Positions 43,916 to 52,030 of a stretch of DNA of 64,000 bases are shown here, piece by piece (the first letter of the stretch is position 1; every line of letters starts with the position of its first letter). The translations under genes were made by a program, and so were the position numbers. The notes beneath the pieces are model-generated. The model saw only the letters and a program-made list of their open reading frames with translations. It had not been told where the DNA came from and did no database searches. Source of the DNA: Salinadaptatus halalkaliphilus (lineage in GTDB: Archaea > Halobacteriota > Halobacteria > Halobacteriales > Natrialbaceae); contig NZ_RBZW01000021.1 of NCBI RefSeq assembly GCF_006543045.1, positions 372,001 to 436,000 of the forward strand, read 5' to 3'.

Positions 43916-45208
43916 TCACCGCTCGACGAGACCGATATATCGGATCTCGACGGCGATGTCGGCGTTGGTCTGGGCAGTGATACGCTCGTATATTTCGTCC
44001 TCTAACGCTGTCGATCCCTCGCCAGGCGGTCCGCCGATCGTGACGACCGCACGCTCGGGCCCGAGGAACGGATACTCCTGGTCGGTCGTCACCTCGAACT
44101 CGAGGAGCTGGTACTGGGCGAACTCTTCATCCTCGAGGACGAGTTCGATCTCGCTTGTCGCGTCCTCCTCGAAGGTGGCCAGGGCATACGAGGAGTAGGT
44201 GATCGCGCCCAAGAAGACGGCGAAGACGAGGACGACCAGGGCCAAACCGGCGACGCGCTTGCGGACGCGCGCTTCGGTCGGGGCCAGTGAGAAGATACCC
44301 TCGGGTCGGTAGCCAGCGTACCACAGCGTCACGAGGCCAGCGAGGTTGACGGAAATGACGTTGACGAGGACGAGGACGGTCGAGCCGATCGCCGCCGAGG
44401 GTTCGCCCCAGGCGATCGCGATGCCAGCCGCCGCGGCCGGCGGGATGAGCGCCGCCGCGATCATGACGCCGACCAACGCCACCGAGATTCCTGTCGAAAT
44501 GCTTACAATACCGGCGACGCCCGCTCCCAGTGCGACCGCAAGCGAGAGGAGATCCGGCGTCAGCCGCTCGGAGATCTCGCCGACCTCGGCGATATCCAAT
44601 CCCGGCGGGACAATATTCGTCACCCGGACCATCCACGCGAACAGCGCCGCCGCCGCGATCGCGAGGACGACACCGAGAATCTGGTAGAGGACGCTCTCGA
44701 AGACCAGTTCCTCGTCGTCGATTACCGACCCCACGCTCGCCCCCAGCGCTGGCCCGATCAGCGGCGCGATCACCATCGAGCCGACGACGACCGCCGGCGA
44801 ATCGAGTAACAGACCCGCTGTCGCCACAATCGCACTTACGACCGTCATCGTCGCGTAGATGCCAAACGTCGGCGTCAGCGACTCGGCTTCGGCCTCGAGT
44901 TCCTGTCTCGAGATACGTTCGGACTCGACGTTCCCGGTCTCGTACTTCTCGCGGAGGGACTCGAACCGCCGTGAGACGACGGTTTCGGCGTCGACGACGA
45001 CCGTGTAGGCGTCGTCGTCGATCCCCGCCTCCTGTAACTCGTCTAAGACGGGCTCGACTGCCGCCGAGGGCAACGGGAAGTAGACGACCGCCGTATACTC
45101 GCGGTTGCTCTTCTCGTCGGTCACGACGTAATCGATCTCGCGATCGTCGAGCGTCTTGAGGATCGTCTCGCGTTTGCCCGTCGGCACCGTCAACTGGACG
45201 AGTCGCAC
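43916..45208 (-). CDS. DUF389 (TIGR00341) membrane protein
   Basis: 430 residues. The N-terminal 90 residues form a soluble domain (VQLTVPTGKRETILKTL), followed by a helical linker and about six membrane segments from residue 115 to 325 with the conserved motifs SMVIAPLIGPALG and MIAAALIPPAAAAGIA. A C-terminal soluble domain of about 90 residues follows. The family is widespread in archaea and actinobacteria; function unknown. Convergent with the phosphotransferase gene, 66 bp apart. Confidence 0.92.
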   Translation of the reverse strand: MRLVQLTVPTGKRETILKTLDDREIDYVVTDEKSNREYTAVVYFPLPSAAVEPVLDELQEAGIDDDAYTVVVDAETVVSRRFESLREKYETGNVESERISRQELEAEAESLTPTFGIYATMTVVSAIVATAGLLLDSPAVVVGSMVIAPLIGPALGASVGSVIDDEELVFESVLYQILGVVLAIAAAALFAWMVRVTNIVPPGLDIAEVGEISERLTPDLLSLAVALGAGVAGIVSISTGISVALVGVMIAAALIPPAAAAGIAIAWGEPSAAIGSTVLVLVNVISVNLAGLVTLWYAGYRPEGIFSLAPTEARVRKRVAGLALVVLVFAVFLGAITYSSYALATFEEDATSEIELVLEDEEFAQYQLLEFEVTTDQEYPFLGPERAVVTIGGPPGEGSTALEDEIYERITAQTNADIAVEIRYIGLVER

Positions 45209-45529
45209 GTCCGGGCCTGAAACACTCCGGGTTCATAATTGCTAACTATTTTTGGTCACGGCCTGCCGGTCCTCCCGATCCATGTCCGAGCGTCGATCCC
45301 GCGGTACCCGGTGATCGGCGTCTGCTGTACCGACTGTGTGCCAGCGGTTTGTTCGAGTGTGCAACGGCACCAGGACAGTCACTCCCGCCGCGGTGGCACA
45401 ACCCTCGGCTGGTAGCGGCCCACTACGCCGGCTATCGTCGACGTACGACGAGCGCTCGCGAGGCCAATCCGCGATTAGATTCGCAACCGTGATATCGTTT
45501 TTTGACGAGTTCGTGGGGTAGCGACCGCT
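45209..45529. other. Intergenic region
   Basis: 321 bases without a gene that I can support. It holds the divergent promoters of the DUF389 gene (AT-rich TTCATAATTGCTAACTATTTTT near 45230-45251) and of the exported protein (ATATCGTTTTTTGA near 45491-45504). No tRNA-like structure was found. Confidence 0.5.
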
Positions 45530-46876
45530 ATGGACGATCCAACGCGACGGCGGTTACTGTGGGGGGCCGCGACCGGCAGCGTCGTGCTCGCGTCGATCGA
45601 CGGAACGGCTGCTAACCGGCGAAGGGGTGTTGCCTCCAGTGGGACGGCCACGGACGCACTCGAGGTCTCGATCATCGAGACGGACGCGCCGGTTCCGGCG
45701 GGGGAGTATCTTCGAATCACGACCGAACTCGAGAACACCGGGTCGACGGACGTTCGGATCGGGATGGAACTACTCGTAGGCCACGCCGAGGCGTCGATCG
45801 GACGCCGCGAACTAACGGTCGAGGCCGGCGAGAGCCGGACGGTCCGGCAGGGCTTTTATACGTACCCGGTACCGTCCGACGACGAGTTCCCGATCCGCGT
45901 CGAGACCGACGCCGGATCGGCCGAACGGATGGTGTCGGTGACCGGGGCGTCGACGCTGCCCGACTCGAGCCCCGACGCCGAACTGACGGTCGCGCCCGGC
46001 ACGGAGGTGTTCTTCGAGGCGGGTGCGATCGATCCGGACGCGTTCCAGCAGGCCATCTGGTGGGTCGACGGCACCCGGGCGGGCGGCGGGGTCGGCGGCC
46101 CCTGGGAGAGCACCTATTACGGCGAGACCGGCGCCCACTACTGGCGTCAGACCTTCGACGAGGTCGGCACCTACGAGGTCGCCGCAGCCGTCGTCCCTGA
46201 CGACGGCGAACAGACCTACGCCGCGACCTGGACGGTCGAGGTCGACCCCGGCGGGCACGGTCCGCCGTCGATCGACGACCGTCGCCCCAGCGCGGACGTT
46301 CTCTCGGTTTCCCGGGGCGAGACTTACGAGGTCGAACTCACCGCGAGTGATCCCGACGGCGGTCTCGATCGGGTCGTCTGGTGGCTCACCCAGGCCGATA
46401 CGATCCTCGAGATCACCGACCTCGAGGGGACGACCGACACCGCGACGCTGTCGACGGACGCCTTCTGTCACACCTGCCACGTCATGCCATGGGTGATCTG
46501 TTCGGACGGACGCATCGCCACCCTCGAGGGCTGGCAACTCGAGGAAGACCGCGGCACCCAAAACGGCGTTTCGGTGTCGATCCGGTCGACGAACTCGCCG
46601 GTCGAGGCAGGGGATCTCCTCGAAGTGATCGTCGATGTCGAAAACAGTGGGCAGACACCGATCACACAGGATCTCGAGCTCGTCGTCGGTCACGATCCCG
46701 AGCTGGTCGACACCCAGGAAATCACTCTCGACGCCGGCGAGTCGGGCGCGGCGACCCTCGAGTTCGAGACCTACCCGGTGGCCCAGGATCAACGGTTCCC
46801 CGTTCGGGTGGTCGGCGAGGATGACGAGGCCGAGATAACGGTCGTCGCCGAGGCGGAAGCGACTACCGAAGACTGA
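45530..46876 (+). CDS. Tat-exported surface protein with two CARDB-like domains
   Basis: 448 residues. The N-terminal signal has RRRLLWGAATGSVVLA, a Tat-type signal ending near residue 28. One CARDB-like beta domain lies at about 42-140 (VSIIETDAPVPAGEYLRITTELENTG) and its partner at about 345-440 (VSIRSTNSPVEAGDLLEVIVDVENSG). Between them two immunoglobulin-like units share the pattern IWWVDGTRAGG and VVWWLTQADT. A CHTCH sequence sits at 313-317. The protein is probably outside the cell, anchored by unknown means. Function unknown; adhesion or ligand binding is plausible. Confidence 0.87.
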   Translation: MDDPTRRRLLWGAATGSVVLASIDGTAANRRRGVASSGTATDALEVSIIETDAPVPAGEYLRITTELENTGSTDVRIGMELLVGHAEASIGRRELTVEAGESRTVRQGFYTYPVPSDDEFPIRVETDAGSAERMVSVTGASTLPDSSPDAELTVAPGTEVFFEAGAIDPDAFQQAIWWVDGTRAGGGVGGPWESTYYGETGAHYWRQTFDEVGTYEVAAAVVPDDGEQTYAATWTVEVDPGGHGPPSIDDRRPSADVLSVSRGETYEVELTASDPDGGLDRVVWWLTQADTILEITDLEGTTDTATLSTDAFCHTCHVMPWVICSDGRIATLEGWQLEEDRGTQNGVSVSIRSTNSPVEAGDLLEVIVDVENSGQTPITQDLELVVGHDPELVDTQEITLDAGESGAATLEFETYPVAQDQRFPVRVVGEDDEAEITVVAEAEATTED

Positions 46877-46958
46877 TACGCGGTCTCGATACACCGACAC
46901 GATCGTCTGTGGCTTCGCCACGGACGGACAGCGCCGCGCGTGAGCGTTGCCACGACGG

Positions 46959-47477
46959 TCACTGGCTGCGGACGCTGGCGACGTAGCCGACGACATCGGG
47001 TGCGATCGGATACGTCCAGGCGGTCCCGAAGATCGCCTTCGCGGTCGCCACGAGACAGAAGAGGATGGTAAGCGGGAGCAACAGGGTGACGAAAAACGCG
47101 AACAGAAACACCGGCAGAACGAGCAGCAGTTCTATCACGCCCGGGAGCGCCACCGCGTCGGTCAGCCACGCCACCGGGAAGAACACGGCCACGAACGTGA
47201 CGACCGTCGCGAACAGGAACGCGTACCAGTTGATCGCGTTCCGGGTGTTCGTGCGGGTAAACTCGTGATCGGAGAAGCGGTAGATGAGTATCGGAACGAC
47301 GAACAGAAACGGGACGAGATTCGCGACGAACGCGATCACGTGGGCGAAGACGCCAAGCAGCGTTCGCTCCGCGAGCACCGACGGCCCGGGCGCCCTCGAG
47401 TCGATCGCGGCCGATTCGTCGCGGCGTCCGGACTGAAAATCACGGTCGGTAGACATATCGAGTCTCGGTTCGGTCAT
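46959..47477 (-). CDS. DUF4870-type membrane protein
   Basis: 172 residues in the long form; an ATG seven codons later (47456, MSTDRDFQSGRR) is also possible. After a polar N-terminal 30 residues come four hydrophobic segments. The signature block with HVIAFVANLVPFLFVVPILIYRF and TRTNTRNAINWYAF is read as two shorter pieces, HVIAFVANLV and RNAINWYAF. The DUF4870 family is a broad set of small four-helix proteins of unknown role. Convergent with the exported protein, 82 bp apart. Confidence 0.86.
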   Translation of the reverse strand: MTEPRLDMSTDRDFQSGRRDESAAIDSRAPGPSVLAERTLLGVFAHVIAFVANLVPFLFVVPILIYRFSDHEFTRTNTRNAINWYAFLFATVVTFVAVFFPVAWLTDAVALPGVIELLLVLPVFLFAFFVTLLLPLTILFCLVATAKAIFGTAWTYPIAPDVVGYVASVRSQ

Positions 47478-47490
47478 CGGCGAACGGATA

Positions 47491-47700
47491 CGTGAACTAC
47501 CCCACCCTGCTCGCGCTGATGCGCTCGCTGAGGGTGGGGCTTCCTGGTTCCGCGACGCGCTTTTTCACGGATGCTCGACTGACGCCGACCATCCGCGCAG
47601 GGAGCGCAGTCTCCGCAGGCGTAGATTCGGAGTGACCCACTCCTACTCGATGGTGATGGCGAGATTCATCTCGACCGCCCTTTTTGTCGGACTCTAAGCC
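47491..47700 (-). mobile_element. Decayed right end of an IS200/IS605 (IS1341-type) tnpB element
   Basis: On the minus strand the last codons before TAG at 47497 read STPAETALPARMVG...KKRVAEPGSPTLSERISASRVG when put together, close to the C-terminal tails of haloarchaeal TnpB proteins (pattern ETALP ... AEPGSPTL). The upstream part of the same frame has no TnpB zinc ribbon or catalytic residues, so only the tail survives. CCCCACCCT (47500-47508) and AGGGTGGGG (47531-47539) form a perfect 9-bp stem as in IS605 right ends, followed on the minus strand by TAGTTCAC, a likely cleavage site. TnpB guide RNA overlaps this same end in intact elements. Confidence 0.65.
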
Positions 47701-47728
47701 GAGACGATGAGTAGCTACCATCACACTT

Positions 47729-47743
47729 CCAGTCTTCGACTGG
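47729..47743. repeat. Small perfect hairpin in the gene-poor region
   Basis: CCAGTC (47729-47734) and GACTGG (47738-47743) form a perfect 6-bp stem with loop TTC. It lies about 190 bp inside the relic from the right-end hairpin, in sequence with no gene. It may be a leftover structure of the decayed element. Confidence 0.45.
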
Positions 47744-48232
47744 CAGTGTTGTAAATACCCGGCACAGACTGAAAGTGAAACGAAGACGGCGCTGTATCCC
47801 TCCCTACTGCGCTCCTTGTTCGCTGGTGCGGACTGCGGTGCTCGTTGAGGAAGGGGACTTAGCGCCTGCAATCAGGTAAAAAAGGGGCGCGCCGCCTCGA
47901 GCATCGTTTCGACGACGTGGCGCTGTGTCAGTTCCGTTTGGCGCCCGCCAAAATGACGGTTCTCTTTTACATCGCCGCTCGCTAATGGTTGTGCTACAGG
48001 AGTTTGCCGCTCCTGTCGACCCCGCCTTCGGCCCTCCACTGCTCGACGGCATCGTCGCCGCGCTGGCGTTGTGGACTCGGTGCCGGGACTCGAGCGCCGT
48101 TCGGTCGAGCGTCGACGATAGTCGTCAAGTCATCAAGTAACGTATATTTCGGCCGTCTGTCCAGTGTGTTCGTAGTGCGAACCAAATTTTTTTGGAGATA
48201 TTCTCATACACGTTATCGATGACGGGCCACGT
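47744..48232. other. Gene-poor region, probably mobile-element debris
   Basis: About 490 bases with no convincing gene. Open frames are short and of non-haloarchaeal composition. It contains an A-run (GGTAAAAAAGGGG, 47875-47887), and the AT-rich stretch AACCAAATTTTTTTGGAG at 48180-48197 that precedes the DUF7344 gene and probably holds its promoter. The location beside the tnpB relic suggests old insertions. Confidence 0.5.
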
Positions 48233-48562
48233 ATGGACGAGCTCTTCGAGGCGCTCTCGAGCGCCCACCGACGCCGTATCCTCCGTGCGTTGCTCGACCA
48301 TCGTCCACACGACGATGGTGGGCTCCGTGTTCCAGCGGACGTCTTCTCCACAGCGCAGTCGACCGACTCCCTCGAGCTCGCGTTGTATCATACCCATCTG
48401 CCGCGGTTAGCTGACCTCGGACTCGTACAGTGGAACCGAGAGACGCGGATGGTGCGACCGGGGCCCAGGTTCGAGGATATCACCGGGATGCTCGAGCACT
48501 GCGACGAGTATCCAAGGGCGGCCCCGCAGATGTCAGAATCGAACGGCTCAGTTGGGGGCTAG
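48233..48562 (+). CDS. DUF7344-type winged-helix protein
   Basis: 109 residues. The first half is a winged helix-turn-helix of the type DELFEALSSAHRRRILRALL, followed by ELALYHTHLPRLADLGLVQWNRET, the recognition-helix and wing region. Haloarchaea have many such ArsR-like single-domain regulators of unknown target. The C-terminal 20 residues are polar. First gene after the gene-poor region, and an AT-rich stretch precedes it. Confidence 0.88.
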   Translation: MDELFEALSSAHRRRILRALLDHRPHDDGGLRVPADVFSTAQSTDSLELALYHTHLPRLADLGLVQWNRETRMVRPGPRFEDITGMLEHCDEYPRAAPQMSESNGSVGG

Positions 48563-48700
48563 CCGGCAGCGCCGTCCGGTCGATCGACGATCGGTTCCGA
48601 GGTGGCCACCGGTGGGAGTCGTCGCCGACCGCGTCGGGAATGCCGGCGAGATCGACCGCTCTCCAACCCATTTATTCGGCTGCCGTCCGCAGAGGCGGGT

Positions 48701-49369
48701 ATGCGACTTGCACTACTGGGCGGTACTGGCGACATCGGCGAAGGACTAGCGGTTCGGTTCGCACGCGATACCGACCACGAAATTCTCATCGGCTCGCGCG
48801 ATCCGGAAAAGGCCAGAGACGCCGTCGCGGCGTACGAAGACGACCTCGAGAGTCGCGGCGTCGAGGCCGACATCAACGGCTTTGGCAACGAGATGGCGGC
48901 CGACCGGGCCGACGTCGTCGTGCTCTCGGTGCCGCCGTACTACGCGGGCGACACGGTCGAAGCGGTTGCGGACGCGCTCGATAGTGAGACGATCCTCGTC
49001 ACCCCTGCGGTCGGGATGCAAGGCGACGAAGACGGGATGCACTATCATCCGCCGGGTGCGGGTAGCGTCACCGAACTCGTCGCTCAGCGAGCCCCCGAGG
49101 AAGTACCGATCGTCGGCGCCTACCACAACCTCGCGGCAGGCAAACTCGCGGATCTCGACGTCAGTTTCGATCTCGATACGCTCGTCGTCGCCGACGACGC
49201 GGACGCAAAACGGACCGTGCTGGATCTCTCGAACGAAATCGATGGGCTGCGCGCACTCGATGCCGGCCCGCTGGCAAACGCCGCGGAGGTCGAAAGCGTC
49301 ACGCCGCTGGTCATCAATATCGCAACGTACAACGACGACCTTCACGATGTCGGCGTCAAGTGGGTATAG
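48701..49369 (+). CDS. npdG: F420H2:NADP oxidoreductase
   Basis: 222 residues from ATG at 48701; 33 open codons upstream are ignored. The N-terminal Rossmann motif ALLGGTGDIGEGLAVRFA begins at residue 4, with the NADP-binding basic residue pattern in IGSRDPEKAR. VLSVPPYYAGDTVEAV and GAYHNLAAGKL are family segments. The enzyme passes hydride between reduced F420 and NADP+, in haloarchaea most likely to make F420H2 from NADPH. A TATA-like TTTATTC lies about 25-31 bases upstream. It functionally complements cofE and the Mer-type enzyme at 5.3-7.2 kb. Confidence 0.94.
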   Translation: MRLALLGGTGDIGEGLAVRFARDTDHEILIGSRDPEKARDAVAAYEDDLESRGVEADINGFGNEMAADRADVVVLSVPPYYAGDTVEAVADALDSETILVTPAVGMQGDEDGMHYHPPGAGSVTELVAQRAPEEVPIVGAYHNLAAGKLADLDVSFDLDTLVVADDADAKRTVLDLSNEIDGLRALDAGPLANAAEVESVTPLVINIATYNDDLHDVGVKWV

Positions 49370-49467
49370 TGGCGTTCCAAGCCCGACTTCGTAGTCGACG
49401 CCTGGAGCGGTACTAGAGCCGCCGCTCGTCAGTCGGGGCGTGGAGAAAACGACCGTCTCGTCGTCTC

Positions 49468-49737
49468 TTAGGCGCCCGCGGACTCGAGGGCGTCCTCCAA
49501 GTCCTCGCGTTGGGTGACGCCGACGAACCGCTCGACGATTTCGTCTTCGTTCTCGATGATCAGCGTTGGCAGCGACCGAACCTGATACTCGTTAGCGACA
49601 TCTTGTTGCTCGTCGACGTTTACCTTCTCGACTTCGAAACGGCCCTCCCAGTCGTCCTCGAGTTCCTCGAGGATCGGGTCCTGGGTCTTACACGGGCCAC
49701 ACCAGTCTGCGTAGAAGTCCTTGAGTGTGACAGTCAT
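49468..49737 (-). CDS. Thioredoxin
   Basis: 89 residues from ATG at 49737; an 11-codon extension upstream is not expected. The active site is WCGPCK at residues 11-16, and the cis-proline loop is VRSLPTLII. It is short for a thioredoxin because the first beta strand and helix of the classical fold are trimmed, a form common in haloarchaea. It reduces disulfides in the cytoplasm. Single gene, convergent with npdG. Confidence 0.92.
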   Translation of the reverse strand: MTVTLKDFYADWCGPCKTQDPILEELEDDWEGRFEVEKVNVDEQQDVANEYQVRSLPTLIIENEDEIVERFVGVTQREDLEDALESAGA

Positions 49738-49899
49738 ACGGTTCATCGCTAGTTGCCACGCGCCGCGCATAAGGGTTTCCCAGTCGACCGAGCGTCGAAC
49801 CGCTGCGACCGAGAGACCTCGAGCGCGCGAGTGGCGGCGGTGTCAACACCGACACTGGTGTGTCGAAAGATTTAGTTTCGGGGAGCCGTAGTAGAGAGT

Positions 49900-50061
49900 A
49901 TGGACAGAGGACAGAATACTGGCGGACTGATGTCCAGTGCCGGACTCGTCCGGTACTTCGACGCAGAGGACTCCAACGCGATTCTCATCAACCCCAAGAC
50001 GGTCATCGCGACCGGCGTCATGCTGGGCATCCTCGTCCAGTTGTTGACGTTCGTCTCGTAA
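49900..50061 (+). CDS. Protein translocase subunit Sec61-beta (SecG-like)
   Basis: 53 residues, too small for most gene callers. A soluble N-terminal half with [14 protein letters not shown] is followed by [11 protein letters not shown] and one membrane helix (about residues 34-52), the exact layout of archaeal Sec61-beta. It is the small non-essential subunit of the SecYE channel. An AT-rich promoter-like stretch (GATTTAGTTTCG, 49869-49880) lies about 25 bases before the ATG. Single gene. Confidence 0.92.
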   Translation: MDRGQNTGGLMSSAGLVRYFDAEDSNAILINPKTVIATGVMLGILVQLLTFVS

Positions 50062-50394
50062 TCGAACGACCCTTTTGCGTTCGTCGGCGGTGAGCGACTG
50101 CACTGGGACCGAGAGGAGAGTCGCCCAACCGCTCGTTGCTCGAGTTAGCGACAACGGGCGTTCGCTCGCGACGCGCCGTGGGCCCACCGTCGGTCGGTGC
50201 CGGTCCGACGGCGACTCGTCCCGCCGGTAACCGGGGCGTCGATCCCACGGACCGTCTCGGTCGCGAAAGACGTTCTCGAAAAGTGGAAATTCAAATATTT
50301 CCCCAATTGGTTCGTAACCCGACCATACGTACCAGTAAGCAACGATTACGTTTTTAATACTCACACGGAAAGTGGCTGTCGTAGACGAACTGGT
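50062..50394. other. Intergenic region with an AT-rich palindrome
   Basis: 333 bases without a gene. GGAAAT (50285-50290) and ATTTCC (50297-50302) are inverted arms around TCAAAT. A TATA-like TTTTTAATAC at 50351-50360 lies 35-44 bases before the next start. The first 200 bases are GC-rich and featureless. The palindrome may be an operator for the HalOD1 gene. Confidence 0.5.
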
Positions 50395-50721
50395 ATGCAC
50401 GGCCACCACCCAGCAGCAGACCGAACTCGTTCACGAGTGTATCGCGCGATTCACGATCCCGACGGCCCGGCGACGCTCAGTACGACCGTCGTCCACGCAC
50501 TGGCAGACTGTCTGGGCGTCGACCCGACCGAGGGGCGTCTCTCGCTGTACGACGCCGTCGATCCGGACGCACTCGATGCGCTCTTTCGCCATCGACACGA
50601 CGGCACGCCGCGAAGCGGGGGTCGACTCTCGTTCGTCGTCGACGACCACCACGTCACGGTCACCGGTGACGGCGAGATACTCGTCGAACCGCCGACACCG
50701 CGCGAGCGGCCCCTGCGATAG
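50395..50721 (+). CDS. Stand-alone HalOD1 output-domain protein
   Basis: 108 residues from ATG at 50395. Residues about 20-95 match the halobacterial output domain HalOD1: VVHALADCLGVDPTEGR, LYDAVDPDALDALF, LSFVVDDHHVTVTGDG. HalOD1 is often found at the end of response regulators or alone; its role is not established but is thought to be regulatory output. A candidate partner could be any of the orphan histidine kinases in the window, though none is adjacent. Start chosen by the domain position; an upstream extension of 66 codons is not conserved. Confidence 0.85.
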   Translation: MHGHHPAADRTRSRVYRAIHDPDGPATLSTTVVHALADCLGVDPTEGRLSLYDAVDPDALDALFRHRHDGTPRSGGRLSFVVDDHHVTVTGDGEILVEPPTPRERPLR

Positions 50722-50771
50722 GGATAGTAACAGCTGCAACTAGAGAAACCCTCCCAGCCACCCGGCAGTCG

Positions 50772-51506
50772 TCACAGCCGGTCGACAAGTCCGTTTTCTA
50801 TCGCGTCCAGGTGATCGACCCCGACGACGGCGACGACATCGCCGCGCTCGGGTAGCGTCTCGAGACGGTCGATCATACAGTGCTCACGCGTTTCGTCGCG
50901 GTACGCCAGTGCCGTGCCGTCGGTGTCGACGCTCTGGAGGAGCGCCTGGACGCTCGAGACGTGTGACCGCTCGTGGGCCGCTTGGTCGGCGGGCGGATCG
51001 GCGGCCGTACAGTCGTACTCGATAGCGTCGTCGCGGTCGATCGTCATCGACGTCGCGTGAGTGAGCGTCGCGGCGACCCGGCAAGTGAGTGCGTCCCGCG
51101 TCGCACCGCCGACACTGGAGACAACGCGGCGCGCAGTCGTCGGCGAGACGCGATCGGCAACCAGCCGGGTGACGAGCCGTCGCAGGAACGACCAGTTCGG
51201 GGCGTCGATTCCGACGACGTCGGCGTTGCCTGCGGCGCGAATCGCCGCGCTCATCTCGCCGCCGAACTGTGGCGAGTCGTCACCGCCTCGAGCGTAGGCG
51301 CGATAGAGCGGCAACGCTGCGGGCGGTAACTCGACGGCGAGGACCGACGGCTGGATCGACTCGAGGACGCACTCGACGCGGGCGACGCTGGCGGGATGAT
51401 CGTGGACAACGCCGAGAAGGACGAGATCGCCGGCCGATCCGGGAATGTGCCGACAGAACTGGTCGGTGATTCGCGGATCGTCGAACGAAGCGGGGAAGTC
51501 GGCCAT
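50772..51506 (-). CDS. TraB-like protein
   Basis: 244 residues. The N-terminal GDLVLLGVVHDHPASVARVE and VLAVELPPAALPLYRAY resemble the start of TraB/PrgY-type proteins (the His and Glu are the key conserved residues). The C-terminal RGDVVAVVGVDHLDAIEN supplies the second His. Classical TraB proteins have a membrane tail; none is seen here, so this is a short soluble relative. The superfamily includes putative metalloproteases. Function unknown. Confidence 0.7.
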   Translation of the reverse strand: MADFPASFDDPRITDQFCRHIPGSAGDLVLLGVVHDHPASVARVECVLESIQPSVLAVELPPAALPLYRAYARGGDDSPQFGGEMSAAIRAAGNADVVGIDAPNWSFLRRLVTRLVADRVSPTTARRVVSSVGGATRDALTCRVAATLTHATSMTIDRDDAIEYDCTAADPPADQAAHERSHVSSVQALLQSVDTDGTALAYRDETREHCMIDRLETLPERGDVVAVVGVDHLDAIENGLVDRL

Positions 51507-51734
51507 TGATCGACTGGTAATACGCGACTAGCGCCATAACCCTTCTGTTGTCCGCAGCACCGAATCCAGTTACCGTCTCGGAGTCTGGTAGCGGTTCCGT
51601 GTTGGTAATCGTTTCCAGCCGAGTAACCGCCGCCTACGATCGTGCTCGTGTGTAACAGTCCGTATCCCACGACAACGATTTTGGCAATTTATGCGACAGC
51701 CGTCCTTCGAGGAAAACAGCCGGACGCTGGACAC

Positions 51735-51980
51735 ATGACACGAGAGCAACTCACGGCGGCAGACGAGGGAAAACGTGTGCTCAACACCGACGGCAACGAC
51801 GTCGGCCGCATCGTTGCCGTCGAGGACGGTCGGGGATACGTCGAGCCGAATCCGAGCCTCACGGACACGATCAAGGCCAAACTCGGGTGGGGCGACCCGA
51901 CGGAGACGGCCCATCCACTCGACGAGGGAAGCATCGAGCGAATTACCGACGAGGCCATCTATCTTCGGGGAACGCTGTAA
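51735..51980 (+). CDS. Small PRC-barrel-like haloarchaeal protein
   Basis: 81 residues. The sequence GKRVLNTDGNDVGRIVAVEDGRGYVEPNP has the beta-strand pattern of PRC-barrel proteins, and the rest (IERITDEAIYLRG) agrees. Such small barrels are thought to bind RNA or proteins in archaea. Start chosen at ATG 51735; a 31-codon upstream extension overlaps a repeat-like region. Single gene facing away from the TraB-like gene. Confidence 0.75.
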   Translation: MTREQLTAADEGKRVLNTDGNDVGRIVAVEDGRGYVEPNPSLTDTIKAKLGWGDPTETAHPLDEGSIERITDEAIYLRGTL

Positions 51981-52030
51981 GCGACCTCGACTGTCGTTCT
52001 GGTCGTCGCCAACGGCTCGAGTGACCGCGA

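Noticed and set aside
45209-45529. Possible tRNA or small RNA gene in the 321-bp gap
   Set aside because: No T-loop GGTTCRA-type sequence or cloverleaf pairing was found; a search of other gaps was also negative.
47804-48052. 82-codon frame on the minus strand in the gene-poor region
   Set aside because: Basic and Ser/Ala-rich with no transposase motif; kept only as part of the unassigned debris region.
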